34,711 nucleotides of DNA from JBAWZR01 sp037142915 (GTDB taxonomy: Bacteria > Patescibacteriota > Minisyncoccia > Moranbacterales > UBA1568), in the NCBI GenBank assembly GCA_037142915.1, contig JBAWZR010000003.1, forward strand, positions 1-34,711. Reading direction: 5' to 3'. The notes under the pieces were generated by a model. It saw only the letters and a program-made list of their open reading frames with translations, ran no database searches and was not told the DNA's origin. A program made the translations under genes and the position numbers. Position 1 is the first letter of the stretch; the number at the start of each line of letters is the position of its first letter. Shown here one piece after another: positions 28,097-34,711 of the stretch.

Positions 28097-29359
28097 ATGG
28101 CCTTGTTCGGAAAACTTTTTCAGGGAAAAGACAGTCATTTTTTGGCACTCGATATCGGTACCGAAGTCGTGAAGGCTTTGGTGTTTCAAATTGACCAAGA
28201 GGCGAGCAAAGCGATCGTCGTTGGGACTTCGCGTGTACGCCAGAAGCTGGGCAATATGGAGAGCGGTGCGGTGGCGGATATCGCCGGTGTCATCGAGACT
28301 TCGCGGGCAGCGATCACGGAGGCGTGCGCGCAGGCGAATATTCCGTCGGTACACAAGAGCATCGTCGGTATCGCCGGCGAATTGGTGAAGGGGACGACGA
28401 CGACCGTACATTATAATAGAGTGAATCGCGATCTGAGTATCGGTTTACCAGAATTAAAAACGATCGTACAAAAGGTGCAGGAGAAAGCCCTCGAACGCAT
28501 CCAGCAGGAATTGGCGGCGGAAACAGGACAATCGGAAATCGATATTCAACTTATCAACGCGATGATAGTCGATGTGCGTATCGACGGCTATCGGGTGCGC
28601 AATCCTCTGAATTTCAAGGGTGGTGATGTATCAATGGGCGTGTTCAATGCCTATGCGCCTACGTTGCATCTCGAGGCGTTGCGGACGATCGCTTCGGATT
28701 TGCATTTGGAACTCTTGACGATCGCGGCCGAACCGTATGCGGTGGCGCGTTCGATCGAGGTGGATGACGCTCTGGATTTCAGTGCGATTTTTATCGATAT
28801 CGGTGGCGGGACGACGGATATTGCCGTGGTGCGACATGGAGGATTGGAGGGCACGAAAATGTTTGCGCTTGGTGGTCGTGCTTTTACCAAACGCCTGGCG
28901 CAGGAGTTGGGTGTTTCATTTGATGAGGCAGAAAATATCAAATTGCAATACGCGTGGGGCAAAGTCAGCCCTGAGGACACCGAGCGAATGAACGCTTTTT
29001 TTGCCGAGGATTGCAATCTGTGGCTCTCGGGCGTGGAGTTTGCTTTGGCAGAGTTTTCGACGAATGATTTATTGCCGACGAAAGTTTTCCTCTGTGGCGG
29101 TGGTTCTGGTCTCCCTGGGATCAAGACGGCTCTGCAATCGGTCGAGTGGAGTTCTCATTTGCCTTTTGCCAAACCGCCAGTGATCGGGTTTCTCCAGCCT
29201 AAGGACATCACGGGCGTCGTTGATATGACCGAGACGCTGTGTAACTCTCAGGATATCACGCCGATGGGATTGGCGAATCTTTTGGTACATTTCGAGAACG
29301 AGGAAAAATTGCTTGCGACGATGTTACGGAAAACTGTGGAAAATATCCAACATCATTAA
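28097..29359 (+). CDS. FtsA/PilM-like actin-family protein
   Basis: A 420-residue ATP-binding protein of the actin/Hsp70 fold. Phosphate 1 motif ALDIGTEVVKALVF at about 17-30, phosphate 2 FIDIGGGTTDIAVVRHG at about 233-249, and the adenosine-type motif VFLCGGGSGLPGI at about 331-343. An SHS2-like insertion region (KSIVGIAGELVKGTTTTVHY onward) is present, which is shared by FtsA and PilM. FtsA tethers FtsZ to the membrane; PilM works in type IV pilus assembly. No clear C-terminal amphipathic tail is obvious, so the choice between them is open. It starts the pair with the membrane protein at 29365, six bases downstream. Confidence 0.88.
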   Translation: MALFGKLFQGKDSHFLALDIGTEVVKALVFQIDQEASKAIVVGTSRVRQKLGNMESGAVADIAGVIETSRAAITEACAQANIPSVHKSIVGIAGELVKGTTTTVHYNRVNRDLSIGLPELKTIVQKVQEKALERIQQELAAETGQSEIDIQLINAMIVDVRIDGYRVRNPLNFKGGDVSMGVFNAYAPTLHLEALRTIASDLHLELLTIAAEPYAVARSIEVDDALDFSAIFIDIGGGTTDIAVVRHGGLEGTKMFALGGRAFTKRLAQELGVSFDEAENIKLQYAWGKVSPEDTERMNAFFAEDCNLWLSGVEFALAEFSTNDLLPTKVFLCGGGSGLPGIKTALQSVEWSSHLPFAKPPVIGFLQPKDITGVVDMTETLCNSQDITPMGLANLLVHFENEEKLLATMLRKTVENIQHH

Positions 29360-29364
29360 AATTT

Positions 29365-31479
29365 ATGCGCCAAGTATTTTATATAGAATCAGATGAGGAG
29401 ATACTTTCCGTGGTCGATCGGCTGCGGGTTTCTCGTGCCGATGAAACTGTTTTTGTATTTCCGCAGGGAGCTCTGGTTTTGCGGAGCATTGTTAATCTCT
29501 ACCTATTCGATCGAGAAGCAAAAAAACGAGGGAAACGAGTGACGATCGTGACACAGGACGAGATGGGGACGACGATGGCAGAAAAGGTCGGCATCCCCGT
29601 GCAAAATCAACTGGAAAAAAACGAGGATGATGTTTCTGGTGGTACGATACTCCAACGGGAAACGGAGCAACAGTGGGTTTATCCGCGCGCCGAAGCGATC
29701 GCTCCATCAAATACACCTTCTCGTATAGTGGGTACCGAGGATTTTTTTGGGAGTCAACAATTAGCACCAGATATACCTCCGCCAGCAACTATTTCATATC
29801 CCGTTTCTCCTCGACCGGAACCATTACCCACTCCAGCGATTCCTCGAGAAACTCTTTCGGCGCCTCTGGCACAAAATTTTTCTCGACCAGCGGGAATACA
29901 AACTGACAGTGTACGGAGGGTTGAGGTGAGGGATCGTAGTCCTCAATATCTCACCGCTTTGAATTCACAGCTGCAGGCAGAGGCGGATCGTCCGTCGCCA
30001 CCACCGATGCCGATATCAATCCCGACACCACTTCCATTAACTTTGCCGACCCAAGATCAGCGCGCTTTCCAATCGCCTACGCCCGCGACAGTTACGCCAC
30101 AGGAACAGAGCTTAGCTCGACCGGAAATTCATTTCACCCCATCAAACTTCGTGAAAGAAGCTCGGGTGTCGCAAATCCCGCAAGCTGTTTCTGGTTTTTT
30201 TGCTCCGCCAGTGAATAACTCTTCTATTCCCCAAGAGCCGACCCCCCCGAAAGTTCCCGAGAAAAAAATAGTAAAGACTGCATTTGAAGCCGGTGAATTA
30301 TCCAACAAGCCTTCGCCGGTGCGGTGGGGGAGATGGCTCGCCTTTTCATTACTTGTGTTGGTGGTGATTGGTTTGGGTACGAGTGCTTGGATATTGCTGC
30401 CGCATGTGGATATCGCCGTGACATTCAAGACGACGACCGCACAGACGGATGCCCGTTTTGCTGCTGGTAGCCCGGGATTGCCGAGTGGTCAATCACAGCA
30501 GATTCCTGTCCGTTTGATCGAAGTGGACAAAACGGTTTCCCAATCATTTCCTGCTACCGGATCGGGTGCAAAGGCTGATGGTCGAGTGCATGGACAAGTG
30601 ACTCTTTCTAATATGTACAGTGCCGATCCACAAACCCTCATTGCCACCACTCGAATTCTCTCTCCGACCGGAAAACTTTTTCGCTTGAAAGACACAGTAG
30701 TCGTTCCTGGAATGCACAGTGGTCAAGCAGGGACGATTGACACAGAAGTGGTGGCTGATCAAACTGGCTCGGAGTATGCTATTCCTGCCGGTAGTTTTAC
30801 GATTCCCGGTCTTGATGGTACACCGAAAAAGGATAAGTTTACAGTCGTGTCACATCAGGCCTTTGTGAATGGGATGACGAGTTCTGGCGCATTAGCTACC
30901 GTTTCTTCGGCAGATATCGTCAAGGCAAAACAGGCGGTCGAGAAGGCATTACGGGACGAAATCGAATCGGATGTGCGTCATCAGTTGAATAGCGGAGAAC
31001 AAATTCTCCCTGAGACCACAGAGTTGACGACTGTATCAGCCGGATCCGCTCCGTTGGTCGGTGTCGTGACGGATACATTTCAATATACGTGGCAGGCACA
31101 CGCGCGGATACTGGCTTTCTCCGAGGACTCTGTGAGATCGATGATTCGGGATCAGTTCCTCGCTCAGTCGAAGAACCAGACCAATATCACGCTTGATACG
31201 AGTGCTATGACGATTGAATACGGTCAGCCGCAGGCAGATTTGAACAAACAAACCATACAGCTGAATGTGCATGCCAAAGCGGTACTCCAGCCAGCTGTCA
31301 GTATCGACTCATTGAAGCAAGACTTTCTTGGCAAATCAAGTGGGAGTCTCGAGGCAGTAGTGGCTCGCCATCCCGAGATCGCCAATGTGGAGGTGGATTT
31401 TGGGCGGACATCGTTCTGGAAGACGATCCCATCCCGTCCCGGCCAAGTCACCCTCACGCTCAAGTATTTGGGAGAGTGA
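29365..31479 (+). CDS. Large bitopic membrane protein with baseplate-J-like outer domain
   Basis: A 704-residue protein. Residues 1-85 form a compact alpha/beta domain (MRQVFYIESDEEILSVVDRL, then GKRVTIVTQDEMGTTMAEKV). Residues about 110-300 are a Pro/Ser/Thr-rich linker. A membrane helix (LAFSLLVLVVIGLGTSAWIL) lies near 325-345. The part beyond (350-704) is beta-rich, with VHGQVTLSNMYSADPQTLIA and TIDTEVVADQTGSEYAIPAG, which resemble baseplate J-type repeats seen in similar candidate-phylum proteins. The cytoplasmic domain with the adjacent actin-like protein suggests a cell-envelope or division-linked complex; that is inference from neighbourhood. Confidence 0.75.
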   Translation: MRQVFYIESDEEILSVVDRLRVSRADETVFVFPQGALVLRSIVNLYLFDREAKKRGKRVTIVTQDEMGTTMAEKVGIPVQNQLEKNEDDVSGGTILQRETEQQWVYPRAEAIAPSNTPSRIVGTEDFFGSQQLAPDIPPPATISYPVSPRPEPLPTPAIPRETLSAPLAQNFSRPAGIQTDSVRRVEVRDRSPQYLTALNSQLQAEADRPSPPPMPISIPTPLPLTLPTQDQRAFQSPTPATVTPQEQSLARPEIHFTPSNFVKEARVSQIPQAVSGFFAPPVNNSSIPQEPTPPKVPEKKIVKTAFEAGELSNKPSPVRWGRWLAFSLLVLVVIGLGTSAWILLPHVDIAVTFKTTTAQTDARFAAGSPGLPSGQSQQIPVRLIEVDKTVSQSFPATGSGAKADGRVHGQVTLSNMYSADPQTLIATTRILSPTGKLFRLKDTVVVPGMHSGQAGTIDTEVVADQTGSEYAIPAGSFTIPGLDGTPKKDKFTVVSHQAFVNGMTSSGALATVSSADIVKAKQAVEKALRDEIESDVRHQLNSGEQILPETTELTTVSAGSAPLVGVVTDTFQYTWQAHARILAFSEDSVRSMIRDQFLAQSKNQTNITLDTSAMTIEYGQPQADLNKQTIQLNVHAKAVLQPAVSIDSLKQDFLGKSSGSLEAVVARHPEIANVEVDFGRTSFWKTIPSRPGQVTLTLKYLGE

Positions 31480-31486
31480 ATTGTAA

Positions 31487-31516
31487 TTGACAATCGGGTT
31501 ACCGGCAAGATACAAT
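31487..31516 (+). promoter_or_regulatory. Promoter of the coiled-coil gene
   Basis: TTGACA (31487-31492), an 18-base spacer and TACAAT (31511-31516), about 37 bases before the start codon. Confidence 0.6.
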
Positions 31517-31553
31517 AGGTATGAATTAGACTGTAAAGAATAATAGAAATCGT

Positions 31554-31916
31554 ATGGATAAAGAAACGAAAGAATTTATAAAAGAAGAAATCGATAACTT
31601 GGCTCGAATCGTTGCCAAAGGTTTTGAGTACGCACACCAAGATCTGCAGAATGTTCGTACAGAACTTAAAACTGATATCCAAACACTCGAGGGAAAATTT
31701 ATTGAACTTGATGAAAAAGTTTCCGGACTTGATGAAAAAGTTTCCGGACTTGATGAAAAGTTGGAAACGGTCAAGATGACTGTCGAGCGTATCGATGACC
31801 GAACGCAGCGTCAGGTGGATGCAGTTTTTGGTGATATTCATATAACCAAAGATGATGTGGAGGAAGTTAAAACGGAAGTGACGCAGATCAAGGCTCATAT
31901 CGGCATGCCGGCGTAA
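31554..31916 (+). CDS. Coiled-coil protein with a tandem heptad repeat
   Basis: A 120-residue acidic helical protein, almost all predicted coiled coil, starting MDKETKEFIKEEIDNLARIV. It has no signal or membrane segment. The middle contains LDEKVSG twice plus a partial third, from an exact 21-base DNA repeat, which adds or removes whole heptads. Small coiled-coil proteins of this look are common, with no fixed function. It stands alone between its own promoter and the beta-helix gene. No recognised family. Confidence 0.7.
   Translation: MDKETKEFIKEEIDNLARIVAKGFEYAHQDLQNVRTELKTDIQTLEGKFIELDEKVSGLDEKVSGLDEKLETVKMTVERIDDRTQRQVDAVFGDIHITKDDVEEVKTEVTQIKAHIGMPA
31707..31760 (+). repeat. 21-bp tandem repeat inside the coiled-coil gene
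   Basis: CTTGATGAAAAAGTTTCCGG plus A occurs exactly twice (31707-31727, 31728-31748), followed by a partial third copy CTTGATGAAAAG. Each copy encodes one heptad LDEKVSG. Confidence 0.95.
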
Positions 31917-31980
31917 AAGATGTTAATGTGCACAAAAAATACCCAACCAATTATGCTTCAAACAAAAACCAATGAAATCC

Positions 31981-31994
31981 AGAGAGAGAGAGAG
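31981..31994 (+). repeat. (AG)7 dinucleotide tract upstream of the beta-helix gene
   Basis: Seven AG units lie between two upstream ATG codons (31953, 31972) and the GTG start at 32057. With seven units neither ATG is in frame with the secreted protein: 31953 stops at 32013 and 31972 stops at 31996. One unit less puts 31953 in frame, one more puts 31972 in frame. Confidence 0.85.
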
Positions 31995-32056
31995 TTAAAA
32001 GCGCTCAAAAATTAAAACCCACTACTTTTTTCAACTTTCGCTGGGAGACATTTTTT

Positions 32057-34711
32057 GTGACTCCTCGCCCTGAGTCCCGACGCGTCGGGATTTTCGTGGT
32101 TCTGGTTTTTTGTTTCGGCTTGGGATTGGGAGCGCAGGCAGATGCGGCCACTTATTATGTCGCCAATGCTGGCGATGATGCCTGCGATGGCACATCTCAA
32201 ACGATTGGTTCGTCTGGTGCTTGCGCCTGGAAGACCATCGCTCACGTCAATGCTCAGACTTTCGTCGGTGATGATCAAATTCTGTTTAACAAAGGCGATA
32301 CCTGGCGAGAGCAACTCACCGTGCCATCCTCCGGTACCTCGGGACATCCGATTACTTTCGGCGCGTATGGGAATAACGGGAATCCGAGGCCGGTGATTAA
32401 TGGATCAGACGTGGTTACGGGATGGTCTCTGGATAGTGCGCCGATATTACAGCAAATCAATGGAAATGGGTCTACAACAGACTTTGTAAATTTATTTGCT
32501 ACTGGAGTAACAAAAGGAGCTTTCTACTTTATTGCAGGATCTTCGTATTCTTTAAAGCAACTTTCCGTGCAGATGAAGCTGAATAATGGAACTCCATACC
32601 ATAATCCCATTACGGTAACAATAAATAGCGATGATGGTACTACTCACGCACCATCGACTACACTAGGCACTTCCGATGCCTATCAGCCAACGGTTGCAGG
32701 TTCTGATACTTTTTATACATGGAATTTTACAACGGGGATAGCTCTTTCAAATGGGGTTGGTTATTGGATGGTTTTAAATGGAACGGCTGATAATTCAAAT
32801 AGAGCGCTTATTTCAACAGGAACGAATGGAGGAGTAAATAGTCCATATGGTGTATATACTTACAATGGTTCTTGGATCGCATGGCCCGGTCAATCAACAA
32901 GAACTGCTTATATGCAATTATATTCTCCGGTACCGGCTAATATTTATCAGGCGAGCGTATCAGCGCAACCAAAAGCCGTATGGATTGACGGAGTATCGCT
33001 TGGGCCTCCCGTCTCCTCCCTTTCCAATCTTACTACACAAAATCAATGGTACTGGAGCGGAGGTGTTCTCTATATATATTCCACGACAGATCCTTCCGTT
33101 GGACATTCCATAGAAGCAGCGCAGAGAAGTTATTCTGTTTATATAAACCAGGTAAATTATGTAATTTTGGATGGTTTTGAATTAAAAAATGCGAATGACC
33201 GCACTGTTTATTTGAGAAATTGTACCAATGCAACACTTCAGAACTTAAAGATTCACGATGCTGTAAATCAAGGTATTATTGCCGGCATTGGAGGAGGAAA
33301 TCACACCATTCAAAATTCTGAGATATATAATTCAGCTCTCAATGGAGCTTTTGGCACGGGGAGTGCGATACAAATACAGACCACAACCTTGCCATCGTTA
33401 ATTCAAAATAACTATATTCATGATATTGGCATAAGTTCGGTAGCAGGTAATCATGCTATTTATAGTGAAAGCGGAGGAAATACTATTCGGTTTAATCGTT
33501 TCAAAAATATAATAAGTTCAACAGGAATAAAAGTTTCTGAAGCTGGTACCTTGATTTATGATAACTTGTTTGACAGTATACCAAATGGTGGTCTCTATAT
33601 TGACCCGTTTTCCAATATAAAAGTGTATAACAATACATTCTATAATACAGGAACGGCGTCTCCTTATGCCTCGGTATTATTTATTGGAGATGGTATAGCG
33701 ACCGGTGTGGAAGTAAAAAATAACATTGTCTATGTTCCAGACACGGTTCCGTATTCTGTCGGTATAATTGTTCAAACAAATGCGACAGGGTTCACGTCGG
33801 ACAATAATGATGTATATGGAGCTTGGTATGGAGAGTGGTTGGGTACTGCTTATAATAGTTTGGCGAGTTGGAATAGTGCAACAGGACAGGATGCTCATTC
33901 GAGTAACGCTGACCCAAAATTTACTATAACCGGATCCGATTTCACCCTCCAACCCACATCACCAGCCATCAACGCCGGTACCAATGTCGGTCTCACCACT
34001 GACTACGCCGGGAACCCTGTTCCGAGCGGACCACTGCCCGATATGGGTGCGTACGAATTCCAAGATACCACTGCTCCCACTACGACCGCCTCACCAGTCC
34101 AAGGCACCTACACCACGACCCAATCCGTCACCCTCACCTGCAATGACGGCTCCGGTGTCGGCTGCGACAAGACCTACTACACTACCGACGGTACCGACCC
34201 CACCACCAGCTCCACCCAGTACTCCGGAGCCATCAGCATCCCGTCCACCACCACGCTCAAGTTTTTCTCGACTGACCTGAACGCCAATCCGGAAACATTC
34301 CAGACCAAGACCTACACTATTGATGCGCTTGCCCCCACCGGAGAATCCTTCACTATCAATAGCGGTGCCACCGCAACAAATGTAACTTCCGTTACCCTCA
34401 ACATCACCTGTCCGACCGATACCTGGACACCGGTGCAGATGGCCTATGGCAATACTGCCACTCCCACCAACTGGACGAACTGCGTCACTTCACAATCCCA
34501 CACCCTGGTATCGGGTGATGGGGTAAAGACTGTGTACATCAGATTCAAAGACGGAGGAGGGAATACCACCAGTGATCTCACCCAAAACATCACGCTCGAT
34601 ACCACCAGTCCGACCAGTACACTTTCCGCCCCCACCGATGGTTCGACCGTCTACGGCACGACCACCTCAAGCTCTATCACCGTCACCGTTTCCAATGTTG
34701 CCGCTTCATCA
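32057..34711 (+). CDS. Giant secreted beta-helix protein (partial, runs off the window)
   Basis: An open frame of 885 codons without a stop at the window end. The GTG at 32057 is preceded by GGGAG nine bases upstream and gives a signal peptide (VTPRPESRRVGIFVVLVFCF...AQADA). Then YYVANAGDDACDGTS starts a right-handed parallel beta-helix of the pectate-lyase/NosD type: turns are seen as repeated N-rich strands (HTIQNSEIYNSA, SLIQNNYIHDIG, TLIYDNLFDSI, IKVYNNTFYN, VEVKNNIVYV), up to about residue 620. From about 665 Ig/chitobiase-C-terminal-like repeats follow (DTTAPTTTASPVQGTYTTTQ, TYYTTDGTDPTTSS, TLKFFSTDLN). It is probably a surface or released polysaccharide-binding or -cleaving protein. 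A central segment is clearly AT-richer than both ends. Confidence 0.85.
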   Translation, partial: MTPRPESRRVGIFVVLVFCFGLGLGAQADAATYYVANAGDDACDGTSQTIGSSGACAWKTIAHVNAQTFVGDDQILFNKGDTWREQLTVPSSGTSGHPITFGAYGNNGNPRPVINGSDVVTGWSLDSAPILQQINGNGSTTDFVNLFATGVTKGAFYFIAGSSYSLKQLSVQMKLNNGTPYHNPITVTINSDDGTTHAPSTTLGTSDAYQPTVAGSDTFYTWNFTTGIALSNGVGYWMVLNGTADNSNRALISTGTNGGVNSPYGVYTYNGSWIAWPGQSTRTAYMQLYSPVPANIYQASVSAQPKAVWIDGVSLGPPVSSLSNLTTQNQWYWSGGVLYIYSTTDPSVGHSIEAAQRSYSVYINQVNYVILDGFELKNANDRTVYLRNCTNATLQNLKIHDAVNQGIIAGIGGGNHTIQNSEIYNSALNGAFGTGSAIQIQTTTLPSLIQNNYIHDIGISSVAGNHAIYSESGGNTIRFNRFKNIISSTGIKVSEAGTLIYDNLFDSIPNGGLYIDPFSNIKVYNNTFYNTGTASPYASVLFIGDGIATGVEVKNNIVYVPDTVPYSVGIIVQTNATGFTSDNNDVYGAWYGEWLGTAYNSLASWNSATGQDAHSSNADPKFTITGSDFTLQPTSPAINAGTNVGLTTDYAGNPVPSGPLPDMGAYEFQDTTAPTTTASPVQGTYTTTQSVTLTCNDGSGVGCDKTYYTTDGTDPTTSSTQYSGAISIPSTTTLKFFSTDLNANPETFQTKTYTIDALAPTGESFTINSGATATNVTSVTLNITCPTDTWTPVQMAYGNTATPTNWTNCVTSQSHTLVSGDGVKTVYIRFKDGGGNTTSDLTQNITLDTTSPTSTLSAPTDGSTVYGTTTSSSITVTVSNVAASS
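32075..32090. repeat. 16-bp perfect palindrome in the signal-peptide coding region
   Basis: TCCCGACGCGTCGGGA reads the same on both strands and is followed by TTTT. It encodes SRRVG in the basic tip of the signal peptide. It may be another repeat-derived insertion, or, if transcription starts upstream, a weak terminator at the gene's start. Confidence 0.8.

Noticed and set aside
32057..34711. Possible diversity-generating retroelement target in the beta-helix gene
   Set aside because: No reverse transcriptase gene or template repeat with adenine-directed differences is visible in the window.
1..34711. CRISPR arrays, rRNA genes, prophage or conjugation modules
   Set aside because: No regularly spaced repeats, no rRNA-like sequence and no phage structural or transfer genes were seen; the baseplate-J-like protein stands alone.

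Overview
The window looks like a chromosomal segment of an uncultivated bacterium, most likely of the Candidate Phyla Radiation (Patescibacteria, Parcubacteria-like). This is inferred from gene content and style: a compact set of housekeeping genes, an FtsA-like actin paired with a baseplate-J-like membrane protein, weak or absent Shine-Dalgarno sites on many core genes, a giant secreted beta-helix protein, and many palindromic repeats whose unit begins TGTCATYCC. No database search was possible, so the placement is moderate in confidence.

Layout. 1-4930 holds the F1 part of ATP synthase (atpA, atpG, atpD, atpC). It is interrupted between atpG and atpD by a small antisense transcription unit with a consensus promoter, a start site with Shine-Dalgarno, and a hairpin terminator. 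4973-8814 carries a DUF4349-type membrane protein and leuS. 8831-9240 is a 410-bp element made of a GIY-YIG nuclease gene between 40-bp near-perfect inverted repeats. 9285-11800 has a sugar nucleotidyltransferase and glmS. 11895-17251 mixes core genes (yvcK, ndk) with single accessory genes that have their own promoters or terminators: an orphan 232-aa protein, a secreted alpha/beta hydrolase and a Cys-rich protein. A tRNA-Pro(GGG) lies at 17342. A PP2C-like/beta-propeller membrane protein (minus strand) is divergent from pgi, which is followed by murI. 22431-26847 is an apparent operon: a 36-aa membrane peptide, an FtsB/DivIC-like protein, a parvulin foldase, a polytopic membrane protein and Kup. 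Then come an RRM protein, a ferritin-like protein (minus), the FtsA-like/baseplate-J-like pair, a coiled-coil protein and a secreted beta-helix protein that runs off the window end.

The most striking theme is palindromic repeats. They sit between genes, flank the GIY-YIG nuclease as terminal inverted repeats, and also lie in frame inside essential genes: at least three sites, possibly four, in leuS and probably one in atpA. The intergenic repeats have the same outer architecture as the GIY-YIG element ends. This suggests an autonomous element (GIY-YIG) with non-autonomous, MITE-like derivatives, some of which became part of proteins, much like Rickettsia palindromic elements. A truncated copy of the element's right end sits just upstream of yvcK.

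Other notable points are an (AG)7 tract upstream of the beta-helix gene, where loss or gain of one AG would bring one or another upstream ATG into frame, a sharp composition switch inside the same gene, and a heavily self-complementary stretch between ndk and the Cys-rich gene.
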